Shown: one piece after another, positions 6,301-12,942 of the stretch
Numbering within the stretch: position 1 is the stretch's first letter
How the letters are laid out: each line of letters starts with the position of its first letter
Assembly (NCBI GenBank): GCA_902773195.1
Contig: CACYDL010000279.1
Span: forward strand, 1 to 13,077
Direction: 5' to 3'
DNA length: 13,077 nucleotides
Origin: an uncultured Lachnospiraceae bacterium
Lineage (GTDB): Bacteria > Bacillota_A > Clostridia > Lachnospirales > Lachnospiraceae
Position numbers and translations under genes: made by a program
The notes under the pieces: model-generated
Seen by the model: the letters and a program-made list of their open reading frames with translations, nothing else
The model's database searches: none
What the model was told of the DNA's origin: nothing

Positions 6301-7554
6301 ATGCTTGAAAATATCTCCCTGTCGTTTCAGGGAATATGGAGTCATAAGCTGAGATCCGTCCTGACCATGCTCGGCATCATCATCGGCATCGCCTCCATCA
6401 TCACGATCGTATCCACGATCAAGGGGACGAACGAGCAGATCAAGGAGAATCTGATCGGCGCGGGCAACAACGTCGTCGACGTCACGCTGAAGCGGGACAA
6501 TTCGACCTACGACCTCGCCTACGGCGGACTGCCGGAGGGGGTCCGCGTCATTGACGAAAAGACAAGAAAAAAACTGGAAAAGCTCGAAGGCGTCGAGGAG
6601 GTGTCGCTCTATCGGAAGAGGGAGTGGTCGGACAGCGTGTACTATCTGAGCACGTCCTTCTCCGGCAACATCATGGGGATCGACACCCACTATTTCAACG
6701 TAAATGACTACGCCGTCGAGTACGGCAGGGCCTTCACCGACTTTGACAATGAAAACTACCGGAAGGTGGCGATTCTCGACTCGGCCACCGCGTCCCGGCT
6801 TTTCGGGGGAGAGATTCCCGTCGGCAAGGTTCTGGAGATCTCCGGGGAGCCGTTTACGGTCATCGGGGTCGTGAGCAAGATGAACGACACCAGCCTGAAT
6901 ATCAACTCCCTCAACGATTACGTGACCTACCACAGCGAGACCGACGGCGGGACCATCTTCATTCCCATCGACGACTGGCCGATCATCTATCAGTACGACG
7001 AGCCGCAGTACGTCTCCGTCAAGGCGAGCTCCACCGACGACATGACCATCGCCGGAAAGAACGTGGCGGACGCCCTGTCGCAGAGCCAGATGAACGAGGG
7101 ATCGAAATTCACCTACGCCGCGACGGACCTCCTCAAGCGGGCCGCCCAGATGCAGAGTCTGGCGACGGCCTCGAGCCGGCAGCTGATCTGGATCGCGGGC
7201 ATCTCTCTGCTGGTCGGCGGAATCGGCGTCATGAACATCATGCTGGTTTCCGTGACCGAGCGCACCAGGGAGATCGGCCTCAAAAAGGCCATCGGGGCGA
7301 AGAAGAGCAGGATCCGGGCCCAGTTCCTGACGGAAGCCGCGGTCCTGACGTCCCTCGGCGGCATGATCGGCGTCGCGGGAGGCATCGTGTTCAGCCGGGT
7401 TTTCTCCAACGTGATGGGGACGAGGACTTCGATCTCCATTCCGGCCTGTGTGGTCTCGGTGGCATTTTCCATGGCGATCGGCATCATCTTCGGTCTGCTC
7501 CCGGCGGTCAAGGCATCCAATCTGAACCCCATCGACGCTCTCAGGAGCGAATAA
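6301..7554 (+). CDS. MacB/FtsX-type ABC transporter permease
   Basis: A 417-residue permease of the MacB/YknZ class, full length for versions lacking a fused ATPase. Topology is the family's four-helix plan: TM1 about 19-38 after an amphipathic N-terminal helix; a large extracytoplasmic domain about 40-290, containing the conserved A-I-L-D-S-A-T-A-S-R-L-F-G and F-T-V-I-G-V-V blocks; TM2 about 294-316; TM3 about 343-366; TM4 about 378-402. The cytoplasmic coupling motif V-T-E-R-T-R-E-I-G-L-K-K-A-I-G-A (318-333) and the ending N-L-N-P-I-D-A-L-R-S-E are hallmarks of MacB permeases. Such permeases do not form a conventional central channel; they convert ATP-driven motion of the ATPase into movement of the outer domain and adaptor. 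It is the last gene of the exporter operon and should pair with the ATPase at 3090-3782 and one or both adaptors. Confidence 0.94.
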   Translation: MLENISLSFQGIWSHKLRSVLTMLGIIIGIASIITIVSTIKGTNEQIKENLIGAGNNVVDVTLKRDNSTYDLAYGGLPEGVRVIDEKTRKKLEKLEGVEEVSLYRKREWSDSVYYLSTSFSGNIMGIDTHYFNVNDYAVEYGRAFTDFDNENYRKVAILDSATASRLFGGEIPVGKVLEISGEPFTVIGVVSKMNDTSLNINSLNDYVTYHSETDGGTIFIPIDDWPIIYQYDEPQYVSVKASSTDDMTIAGKNVADALSQSQMNEGSKFTYAATDLLKRAAQMQSLATASSRQLIWIAGISLLVGGIGVMNIMLVSVTERTREIGLKKAIGAKKSRIRAQFLTEAAVLTSLGGMIGVAGGIVFSRVFSNVMGTRTSISIPACVVSVAFSMAIGIIFGLLPAVKASNLNPIDALRSE

Positions 7555-7582
7555 CCGCCGTCCGCCCAGAACCGGCATTTTC

Positions 7583-7590
7583 AGGAAAGG
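7583..7590 (+). promoter_or_regulatory. Ribosome binding site of the DAHP synthase gene
   Basis: AGGAAAGG ten bases before the ATG at 7601. The 46-bp gap from the permease stop contains no T-tract hairpin and no convincing promoter, so transcription probably reads through from the exporter genes. Confidence 0.6.
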
Positions 7591-7600
7591 CATTTCATCT

Positions 7601-8629
7601 ATGAGCTTTGAATACATAAAAGAGATTCCGTCCCCGGAGGAGGTCAGGGAAAGGCTTCCTCTCCCCGCGGCCCTCGCGGAGGTCAAGAAGGAGAGGGACC
7701 GTCAGATCCGGGACGTCTTTGAGGGGCGCTCCGACAAGTTCCTTCTGATCATCGGCCCCTGCTCGGCCGACAACGAGGACGCGGTGGTGGATTACGCCGT
7801 GAGGCTGAGCCGGGCGGCGGAGAAGGTCAGGGACAGGATTCTCGTGATTCCCCGGATCTATACCAACAAGCCCCGGACGACGGGAACCGGCTACAAGGGC
7901 ATGCTGCATCAGCCGGACCCGGAGAAAAAGCCGGATCTCTTCGCGGGCCTTCTGGCCATCAGAAAGATGCACATTGACGTGATCCGGGAGACGGGGCTTA
8001 CGCCCGCGGACGAGATGCTCTATCCGGAAAACCACGAGTTTATGGACGACGTCCTGTCCTATGTCGCGGTGGGCGCCCGGTCGGTGGAGGACCAGCTTCA
8101 CAGGATCGTCGCCAGCGGCGTCGGGATCCCCGTGGGGATGAAGAACCCGACGAGCGGGGACTTCAGCGTCATGCTGAATTCGATCGTGGCCGCCCAGGCG
8201 CCCCAGATGTTCATCTACCGGAAATGGGAGGTGAAGACCGGCGGAAACGACCTGGCCCACGCGGTGCTGCGGGGGGCCGTCAACAAGCACGGACAGAATC
8301 TCCCGAATTATCACTTCGAGGACCTGAGCCTGCTGTCGGAGATGTATCTGAGCCGCGGGCTGCGCAATCCCGCCGTGATCGTCGACACCAACCACAGCAA
8401 TTCCGGGAAGCGCTACCTGGAGCAGATCCGGATCGCCAGGGAGGTCCTCTACAGCCGGAGACACTCCGGGGACGTGAAAAAACTGGTCAAGGGCTTCATG
8501 ATCGAGAGCTACATCGAACCGGGCTGCCAGAAGGTGGGAGAGGGCGTCTACGGAAAATCCATCACGGATCCCTGCCTCGGCTGGGAGGAGTCGGAAAAGC
8601 TCATCTACAGCATCGCGGAGATGGTCTGA
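7601..8629 (+). CDS. aroF: Class I 3-deoxy-7-phosphoheptulonate (DAHP) synthase
   Basis: A 342-residue class I (AroF/G/H-type) DAHP synthase, which condenses phosphoenolpyruvate and erythrose 4-phosphate in the first step of the shikimate pathway to aromatic amino acids. Motifs in order: G-P-C-S-A-D-N (52-58; Cys54 metal ligand), P-R-I-Y-T-N-K-P-R-T-T-G-T-G-Y-K-G (84-100; substrate phosphate binding), V-G-A-R-S-V-E-D-Q-L-H-R (157-168), G-M-K-N-P-T-S-G (179-186), V-D-T-N-H-S-N-S-G-K (261-270; His265 metal ligand), I-E-S (301-303; Glu302) and I-T-D-P-C-L-G-W (321-328; Asp323). The four metal ligands C/H/E/D are all present. D-T-N-H replaces the D-C-S-H of the E. coli enzymes. There is no fused chorismate mutase or ACT domain; whether it is feedback-inhibited, and by which amino acid, cannot be read here. 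The gene letter is nominal because the isozyme cannot be assigned. It lies 46 bp after the exporter permease and is followed by a hairpin. Confidence 0.93.
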   Translation: MSFEYIKEIPSPEEVRERLPLPAALAEVKKERDRQIRDVFEGRSDKFLLIIGPCSADNEDAVVDYAVRLSRAAEKVRDRILVIPRIYTNKPRTTGTGYKGMLHQPDPEKKPDLFAGLLAIRKMHIDVIRETGLTPADEMLYPENHEFMDDVLSYVAVGARSVEDQLHRIVASGVGIPVGMKNPTSGDFSVMLNSIVAAQAPQMFIYRKWEVKTGGNDLAHAVLRGAVNKHGQNLPNYHFEDLSLLSEMYLSRGLRNPAVIVDTNHSNSGKRYLEQIRIAREVLYSRRHSGDVKKLVKGFMIESYIEPGCQKVGEGVYGKSITDPCLGWEESEKLIYSIAEMV

Positions 8630-8657
8630 CCGTTCCCTCCCCGAAAAGGGACGGTTT
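8629..8657 (+). terminator. Probable terminator after the DAHP synthase gene
   Basis: Bases 8629-8638 pair with 8647-8655 (nine base pairs, one bulged T at 8634, eight-base loop CCCCGAAA). The hairpin begins one base after the last stop-codon bases. It is followed only by TTTGATATTT, so the U-tract is weak. It is the only terminator-like structure downstream of the exporter/DAHP synthase unit. Confidence 0.5.
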
Positions 8658-8679
8658 GATATTTCCCTGAGAAATGTGA

Positions 8680-8708
8680 TTGACAAATCGGCTTTTTAAG
8701 CGGATAAT
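8680..8708 (+). promoter_or_regulatory. Promoter of tRNA-Pro
   Basis: Perfect TTGACA (8680-8685), a 17-base spacer and GATAAT (8703-8708) form a near-consensus SigA promoter. Transcription would start near 8715, about 22 bases before the tRNA 5' end. It is the best promoter in the window, as expected for a stable RNA. Confidence 0.85.
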
Positions 8709-8736
8709 GTACTGGTGCCGTACAGATGAGGCACAA

Positions 8737-8810
8737 CGGGGTATGGCGTAGCTTGGTAGCGCGCACGGCTGGGGGCCGTGAGGTCGCGAGTTCAAATCTC
8801 GCTGCCCCGA
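8737..8810 (+). tRNA. tRNA-Pro (anticodon GGG)
   Basis: A 74-base cloverleaf. The acceptor stem 8737-8743 pairs with 8803-8809 (one U-G wobble), with discriminator A at 8810. The D arm has GCG/CGC around a loop containing GGT. The anticodon stem CACGG/CCGTG (8764-8768, 8776-8780) encloses loop CTGGGGG, with anticodon GGG at 8771-8773 after the invariant U33. The T arm is GCGAG-TTCAAAT-CTCGC (8786-8802). CCA is not encoded. A TTTTT run follows at once (8811-8815) and probably ends transcription. The anticodon GGG reads CCC and CCU proline codons. No partial second copy or integrase is nearby, so there is no sign the gene serves as an attachment site. Confidence 0.96.
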
Positions 8811-8902
8811 TTTTTATTGCCTGCTTGCAGGGAATCATCAGCTTCCGGACGGCTGTATGGTTTCCTTCGAAGCAGGTATTTTTGTACCGTCACACCAGGA
8901 CG

Positions 8903-8920
8903 GATGCCGCCCGCGGCATC
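8903..8920 (+). repeat. Perfect 8-base inverted repeat in the AEC permease leader
   Basis: GATGCCGC and GCGGCATC, separated by CC, end six bases before the AAAGGAG of the next gene. In RNA it would form a stable GC-rich hairpin directly next to the ribosome site. No T-tract follows, so it is not an intrinsic terminator. It may be an operator or a translational control element. Confidence 0.55.
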
Positions 8921-8939
8921 ACGCGGAAAGGAGAAGCGC

Positions 8940-9875
8940 ATGGCTCTCATCATTCTTCAGCAGATTCTGACGATGTCCCTCTATATGATCTGCGGATACC
9001 TTCTCTACAGGTCGGGCAAAATAACGGAGGAAGGGAGCCGTTCCGTGGCGAATCTTCTGCCCTGGGTGGCGATTCCCTCCACGCTGGTCAGCAGCTTTCT
9101 CGTGGAGTATTCGGCGGAGAAGATGAGAGGCCTTCTGATCAGCTTCGCCATGGCGGCGCTCACGCTTCTGATCGCCATGGTCCTGTCGGCCACGGTGTTC
9201 CGGAGGTCCGGCATCGAGTGCTTCGCCTCGAGCTTCTCCAACGCCGGCTTCATCGGAATTCCGCTGGTGCAGGCCACCATCGGAGACGAGGGCGTGTTTT
9301 ATCTCGCCGGACTGGTGATCCTGCTGAACCTTCTGCAGTGGACCTACGGCATCGGCCTTCTGAACAAGGACAGGAAAGCGCAGGGCGCCGTGGTCCGGAA
9401 GATGAGCCTTCGCAGCGTCCTGCTCAGCCCCATCGTCGTGTGCTCGGTGCTGGGCGTGGTGATTTTCCGCTGCGGACTGGGGACGAGCCTCCCGCCTGTC
9501 CTTTCTGCCTTCATCCGGGGACTTGCCATGACGAACGCCCCTCTGGCCATGATCGTCCTGGGCATCTATCTCGCGCGAACGAAGATCACCTCGCTCTTCA
9601 CGAACGGCCGGCTGTACCTGGTCAGCGCGATGCGGCTGATCGCGATCCCCCTGGTGACGATTCTCGTGTTCCGGTTCCTTCCGGTTCCCTATCCCGTCAG
9701 GATGACCATGATCATCGCCGGGGCCGCCCCCGCGGGCGCCAACGTGGCGGTCTACGCCCAGCTCTATGACGCGGATTACAGCTACGCCTGCCAGACCGTG
9801 ACCCAGAGCACGCTGCTGTCCATCGCGGTGATGCCGGTCATCATCCGGATCGCGGAATTTCTGATTCCGGCGTGA
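8940..9875 (+). CDS. AEC family (auxin efflux carrier-like) permease
   Basis: A 311-residue integral membrane protein of the AEC family, full length with about ten predicted transmembrane helices in two inverted halves. Characterised bacterial relatives include malate permeases; others carry different organic anions, so the substrate is unassigned. Visible signatures are the opening L-I-I-L-Q-Q-I-L-T-M-S-L-Y-M-I-C-G-Y-L-L-Y with G-K-I-T, the F-S-N-A-G-F-I-G-I-P-L segment in the first half (the broken-helix Asn/Gly region), and A-G-A-A-P-A-G-A-N-V-A-V-Y-A in the second half with the mirrored helix break. The start at 8940 is set by AAAGGAG six bases upstream and by the family's first helix; a longer frame reaching into the tRNA gene is not credible. 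No clear promoter was seen in the 129 bases after the tRNA, so the gene may rely on a weak promoter or on read-through. It ends just before the promoter of the next gene. Confidence 0.9.
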   Translation: MALIILQQILTMSLYMICGYLLYRSGKITEEGSRSVANLLPWVAIPSTLVSSFLVEYSAEKMRGLLISFAMAALTLLIAMVLSATVFRRSGIECFASSFSNAGFIGIPLVQATIGDEGVFYLAGLVILLNLLQWTYGIGLLNKDRKAQGAVVRKMSLRSVLLSPIVVCSVLGVVIFRCGLGTSLPPVLSAFIRGLAMTNAPLAMIVLGIYLARTKITSLFTNGRLYLVSAMRLIAIPLVTILVFRFLPVPYPVRMTMIIAGAAPAGANVAVYAQLYDADYSYACQTVTQSTLLSIAVMPVIIRIAEFLIPA

Positions 9876-9884
9876 CGGCGGGAA

Positions 9885-9913
9885 TTGCAGAGCGTTCCCG
9901 TTTGCCCTATAAT
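9885..9913 (+). promoter_or_regulatory. Promoter of the Na/Pi cotransporter gene
   Basis: TTGCAG (9885-9890), a 17-base spacer and a perfect TATAAT (9908-9913) lie directly after the AEC stop, giving a leader of about 30 bases. No Pho-box-like direct repeats were recognised next to it, so phosphate control is not evident. Confidence 0.8.
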
Positions 9914-9935
9914 AGAGATATCAACGGCCTGAAGG

Positions 9936-9954
9936 AAAGGAGTGTCTCGTCTTG
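9936..9954 (+). promoter_or_regulatory. Ribosome binding site selecting a TTG start
   Basis: AAAGGAG at 9936-9942 is nine bases before TTG (9952-9954). The first in-frame ATG (9967) is 24 bases from the Shine-Dalgarno sequence, too far for normal initiation, so TTG is the likely start. Confidence 0.65.
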
Positions 9955-11769
9955 GAAATACTTACCATGATTCTCTCTCTGCTCTGCGGCGTCTCACTGT
10001 TCCTGTTCGGCATGTCGCTGATGGGCGACGGCCTGAAAAGCGTTGCGGGCAACAAGCTTGAGGCGTTTCTGTACAAGATGACCAGCACGCCGATCAAGGG
10101 CGTCCTTCTGGGGACAGGGGTGACCTCCGTCATCCAGTCGTCCTCGGCGACGACGGTGATGGTCATCGGTTTCGTCAACTCCGGCATGATGAAGCTTCAT
10201 CAGGCCATCGGCATCATCATGGGCGCCAACATCGGCACCAGCATCACAGGGTGGATCCTCTGCCTGTCCTACATCGAGGGCTCGGGCGGGATCGCCCAGC
10301 TCCTGTCCTCGGCGACGATCGCCGCGGTGGTCGCGATCGCGGGCACGCTGGTCAAGATGCTGGGCAAACACACCGTCCAGAAAAATCTCGGGAATATCAT
10401 GCTCGGCTTCGCGATCCTGATGGTCGGCATGCAGATGATGAGCGGGGCGGTGGCGCCGCTGAAGGAGAGCAGCGCCTTCATGGAGGCTCTGACCCTGTTC
10501 TCCCACCCGGTCTTCGGCATGCTTCTCGGTATCGTGATGACGGCGATCCTCCAGAGCGCGTCCGCCTCCATCGGTATCCTTCAGGCGCTTTCCGTGACGG
10601 GAGCCCTGAACTTCGCGACCGCGTTCCCGGTCATCCTGGGCATCGGCGTCGGCGCCGCCTGTCCCGTGCTGATTTCCTCCATCGGCGCCAACAAGAACGG
10701 CCGGAGAACCGCCCTGATCTACCTGCTGGACGATCTCTTCGGCATGATCCTCTGGGGCGTGGTGTTCTATTCCCTCAACGCGGTGATGCATTTCCCCTTT
10801 ATGAACCGCACCGTCAATCCGGTGATCATCGCCGCGGTCAACTCCGTCTTCCGCATCCTCACAGTCTGCATCCTGTTCCCGTTCATCTCGAAGATCGAGA
10901 AGCTGGCGATGTTCCTGATCAAGGATTCGGAGGAGGATCTGGAGGACATCGCGGACAGCAGGGACTTCGACCTGCTTGAAGAACGTCTCCTCAAGTATCC
11001 GGCCCTCGCCATCGGCCAGAGCAACCGCGTCGTGGACGGCATGTCCCGGAAGGTGAGAAAGAACGTCGGCCGGGCGCTGAACCTGATCCAGGAGTATTCC
11101 GAGAAGAAATATGAGAAGGTCCAGCGGAAGGAGGACCTGATCGACAAATACGAATCCAAGACCGGCGAGTACCTGATGCAGCTCACCCGGTGCGAGATGA
11201 ACTCGCAGCAGACCCGGCAGGTGACCCAGAGTCTCCGGGCCATAGGGGATCTGGAGAGGATCGGCGACTACGCCTCCAACATCGCCCGCGTGACGCATCA
11301 GATCAACGAGGAGAAGATCACTTTCTCCGACGTGGCGATGAGGGACCTGAACATCGCGATCACGGCGATGCGCGAGCTGGTCAACAGCTCGATCCGCTCC
11401 TTCCAGGACCACGATCTGCACATCGCGATGCAGATCAAGCCGCTGGCGGCCGTGATCTCAAATCTGTGCGAGACGCTGAAGGCGGGCCATATCAGCCGCC
11501 TCAGCAAGGGAGAGTGCGACCTTCAGCAGGGCGCGGTCTTCGAGGAGCTGGTGAACAGCTTCGAGAGGATCACCTCCCACTGCGTCGCCCTCTCCGGCGT
11601 CGTGCGCCGGGAGCACCAGGAGCATCCCGACTACCACGTCCATTCCGCGAAGCTGCAGGAGCTGACGGATGAGCAGTACAGCGAGATCTACAACCACTTC
11701 ATGGAGAAATACGACGTGAACAGCCCGGAGAAGAGGGCGATCAGCATCGAGGAGGAAACCGTGCGCTGA
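9952..11769 (+). CDS. Na/Pi cotransporter family protein with C-terminal PhoU-like domain
   Basis: A 605-residue fusion of a sodium-phosphate symporter (NptA/PNaS family) and a PhoU-like cytoplasmic domain, the common bacterial arrangement. The membrane part, about 1-325, contains the two inverted repeats with their diagnostic motifs: Q-S-S-S-A-T-T (62-68) followed by G-A-N-I-G-T-S (91-97), and the second copy Q-S-A-S-A-S (201-206) followed by G-V-G-A-A-C-P (232-238). The second copy is less canonical than usual. A charged linker (325-345) leads into a helical bundle at about 350-585 with the PhoU metal-site-like motif D-L-E-R-I-G-D-Y-A-S-N-I-A (433-445). The family imports phosphate or, in some members, other anions with sodium; the PhoU part probably regulates uptake. 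The start is a TTG chosen from ribosome-site spacing. The gene has its own strong promoter and a strong terminator, so it is monocistronic. No pst or phoR genes are in the window. Confidence 0.92.
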   Translation: MEILTMILSLLCGVSLFLFGMSLMGDGLKSVAGNKLEAFLYKMTSTPIKGVLLGTGVTSVIQSSSATTVMVIGFVNSGMMKLHQAIGIIMGANIGTSITGWILCLSYIEGSGGIAQLLSSATIAAVVAIAGTLVKMLGKHTVQKNLGNIMLGFAILMVGMQMMSGAVAPLKESSAFMEALTLFSHPVFGMLLGIVMTAILQSASASIGILQALSVTGALNFATAFPVILGIGVGAACPVLISSIGANKNGRRTALIYLLDDLFGMILWGVVFYSLNAVMHFPFMNRTVNPVIIAAVNSVFRILTVCILFPFISKIEKLAMFLIKDSEEDLEDIADSRDFDLLEERLLKYPALAIGQSNRVVDGMSRKVRKNVGRALNLIQEYSEKKYEKVQRKEDLIDKYESKTGEYLMQLTRCEMNSQQTRQVTQSLRAIGDLERIGDYASNIARVTHQINEEKITFSDVAMRDLNIAITAMRELVNSSIRSFQDHDLHIAMQIKPLAAVISNLCETLKAGHISRLSKGECDLQQGAVFEELVNSFERITSHCVALSGVVRREHQEHPDYHVHSAKLQELTDEQYSEIYNHFMEKYDVNSPEKRAISIEEETVR

Positions 11770-11849
11770 GGTCCTTCCGGCATCAGGAACGGACGAGGAA
11801 GTCAGCGGCCATGAAAGGAGCCGGACACATACTTCCGTGAAACGGGATC

Positions 11850-11882
11850 CGGGAGCCTGACAGGTCTGTCGGGCTCCCGTTT
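11850..11882 (+). terminator. Strong intrinsic terminator after the Na/Pi cotransporter gene
   Basis: A 13-base-pair hairpin (11850-11862 with 11867-11879; one G-T wobble, four-base loop GGTC) is followed by TTT. The U-tract is short but the stem is very stable. The upstream sequence AAACGGGA (11840-11847) is complementary to TCCCGTTT (11875-11882) and could form a competing pairing with the 3' side of the stem. Confidence 0.8.
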
Positions 11883-11957
11883 ACTGAGGGCGGAAACGGG
11901 CGGAGAGCCGGAGGGCGGTCCGCGCATACGGCAGCAAGGGGGAGAAGAGCGGAATTG

Positions 11958-12728
11958 ATGACGGCAAATTATCACACACATACATGGCGCTGCAAGCATG
12001 CCTCCGGTACGGAGCGGGAGTACGTGGAGGCGGCGATCCGGGGCGGCATCCGGATCCTCGGCTTCTCCGACCACACGCCGATGCCCTACCCGGACGGCTA
12101 CGTCAGCCGGGTGAAGATGGACATGGGGCAGCTCGGGGATTACGTCGAGACCGTTCTGGCGCTCCGGGAGGAGTACCGGGACGACATAGAGATCCATCTC
12201 GGGCTGGAGGTGGAGTACTATCCCGCTCTGTTCGATGAGCTCTGCCGGTTCACGGATCAGTATCCGATCGAGTACTTCCTGCTGGGACAGCACTGCCTGG
12301 GAAACGAGATCGGCGACGTCTCCTCCTTCGATCCGACGGACGACGAGAACCTCCTGGCGCGCTACAGCGCCCAGGTCGTCGAGGCGATGAAAACCGGACG
12401 CTTCTGCTGCGTCGCCCATCCGGACGTGTTTCATTTCACCGGGGGAGACGAGGCGTATGAGCGGCGGATGCGGATCATCTGCGAGACGGCCCTCGCGCTG
12501 GACATCCCCCTGGAGATCAACCTTCTGGGCATCGGAACCCACAGGCATTACCCGGATCCGCGCTTCTGGAAAATGGCCGGGGAGGTGGGGAACCGGGTGA
12601 TCTTCGGCTCGGACGCCCACAAATCCTCCATGGTCTGGAATCCGGAGGCTTACAGGAAGGGCCTGGAGATCGTCGGCCGCTTCGGCCTTCATCTGACCGA
12701 GACGATGAGGCTTGCGAGGACGCTGTGA
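11958..12728 (+). CDS. hisJ: PHP-family histidinol-phosphatase-like protein
   Basis: A 256-residue single-domain PHP (polymerase and histidinol phosphatase) protein, typical length for HisK/HisJ. The reference reaction is dephosphorylation of L-histidinol phosphate in histidine synthesis. The trinuclear metal-site residues are all visible: H-T-H-T (6-9), D38-H39 in F-S-D-H-T-P, Glu84 in G-L-E-V-E-Y, His112 in G-Q-H, His154 in A-H-P-D, and Asp219/His221 in G-S-D-A-H-K-S. R-C-K-H-A after the first motif is the usual HisK continuation. The start is uncertain by one codon: TTG at 11955 is ten bases after GGGGGAG, and ATG at 11958 directly follows it; ATG is preferred by codon. No other his genes are near, so an alternative phosphoesterase substrate is possible. 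It lies after the Na/Pi terminator, but no clear promoter was found in the 75 bases before it. The hisJ symbol is given by family, not by proof of function. Confidence 0.85.
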   Translation: MTANYHTHTWRCKHASGTEREYVEAAIRGGIRILGFSDHTPMPYPDGYVSRVKMDMGQLGDYVETVLALREEYRDDIEIHLGLEVEYYPALFDELCRFTDQYPIEYFLLGQHCLGNEIGDVSSFDPTDDENLLARYSAQVVEAMKTGRFCCVAHPDVFHFTGGDEAYERRMRIICETALALDIPLEINLLGIGTHRHYPDPRFWKMAGEVGNRVIFGSDAHKSSMVWNPEAYRKGLEIVGRFGLHLTETMRLARTL

Positions 12729-12751
12729 TCCGGGAGGGGGCCGGGAACCTT

Positions 12752-12785
12752 CCGCCTGCGTGCCGGACCGGCGCGGATGAGGCGG
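12752..12785 (+). other. GC-rich hairpin after the PHP phosphatase gene
   Basis: CCGCCT (12752-12757) can pair with AGGCGG (12780-12785) around an inner GCCG/CGGC stem (12762-12765 with 12769-12772). No T-tract follows, so it is a poor intrinsic terminator. It could stabilise the 3' end or act with other factors. Confidence 0.35.
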
Positions 12786-12829
12786 GGAACAGGCTTCATA
12801 AAGATTTAACTTCCTGATTTCCGCTCCTG

Positions 12830-12838
12830 TGATATAAT
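12830..12838 (+). promoter_or_regulatory. Extended -10 promoter of the SPFH protein gene
   Basis: TGATATAAT is a perfect extended -10 (TGn-TATAAT) with no good -35 at 16-18 bases, as often seen for this promoter class. It would give a leader of roughly 100 bases. That leader includes two small hairpins, 12869-12874 with 12880-12885 (GGACGG/CCGTCC) and 12896-12900 with 12904-12908 (ATCCG/CGGAT). Confidence 0.65.
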
Positions 12839-12930
12839 TCATATGATCCACCACGGGAACGGGGCCGGGGACGGAGGGACCGTCCGCCTCCGGAGATCCG
12901 CCGCGGATGAGCAAAGTGATTAAAATCAAA

Positions 12931-12938
12931 GGGAGGTG
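12931..12938 (+). promoter_or_regulatory. Ribosome binding site of the SPFH protein gene
   Basis: GGGAGGTG, near-perfect complementarity to the 16S 3' end, with its GGAGG core six bases before the ATG at 12943. Confidence 0.8.
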
Positions 12939-12942
12939 CAAT

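Noticed and set aside
3745..7686. A 1313-codon open frame on the minus strand antisense to most of the exporter operon
   Set aside because: It is the shadow of GAx/GGx-rich, GC-biased codons of the real plus-strand genes. Its product is Arg/Val/Asp/His-rich low complexity with no domain, and the plus-strand genes in the same interval have intact family motifs.
8737..8815. tRNA-Pro as an integration site for a mobile element
   Set aside because: No integrase, no duplicated tRNA 3' end and no change in gene character on either side.
9994..11421. 475-codon minus-strand open frame inside the Na/Pi cotransporter gene
   Set aside because: It is a His/Asp/Arg-rich shadow frame; the plus-strand gene has the QSSSATT and PhoU motifs, a promoter and a ribosome site.
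11811..11840. Possible nine-codon leader peptide (M-K-G-A-G-H-I-L-P) before the terminator
   Set aside because: No well-spaced ribosome site, no run of regulatory codons, and it lies in the 3' region of the Na/Pi gene; too short to support.
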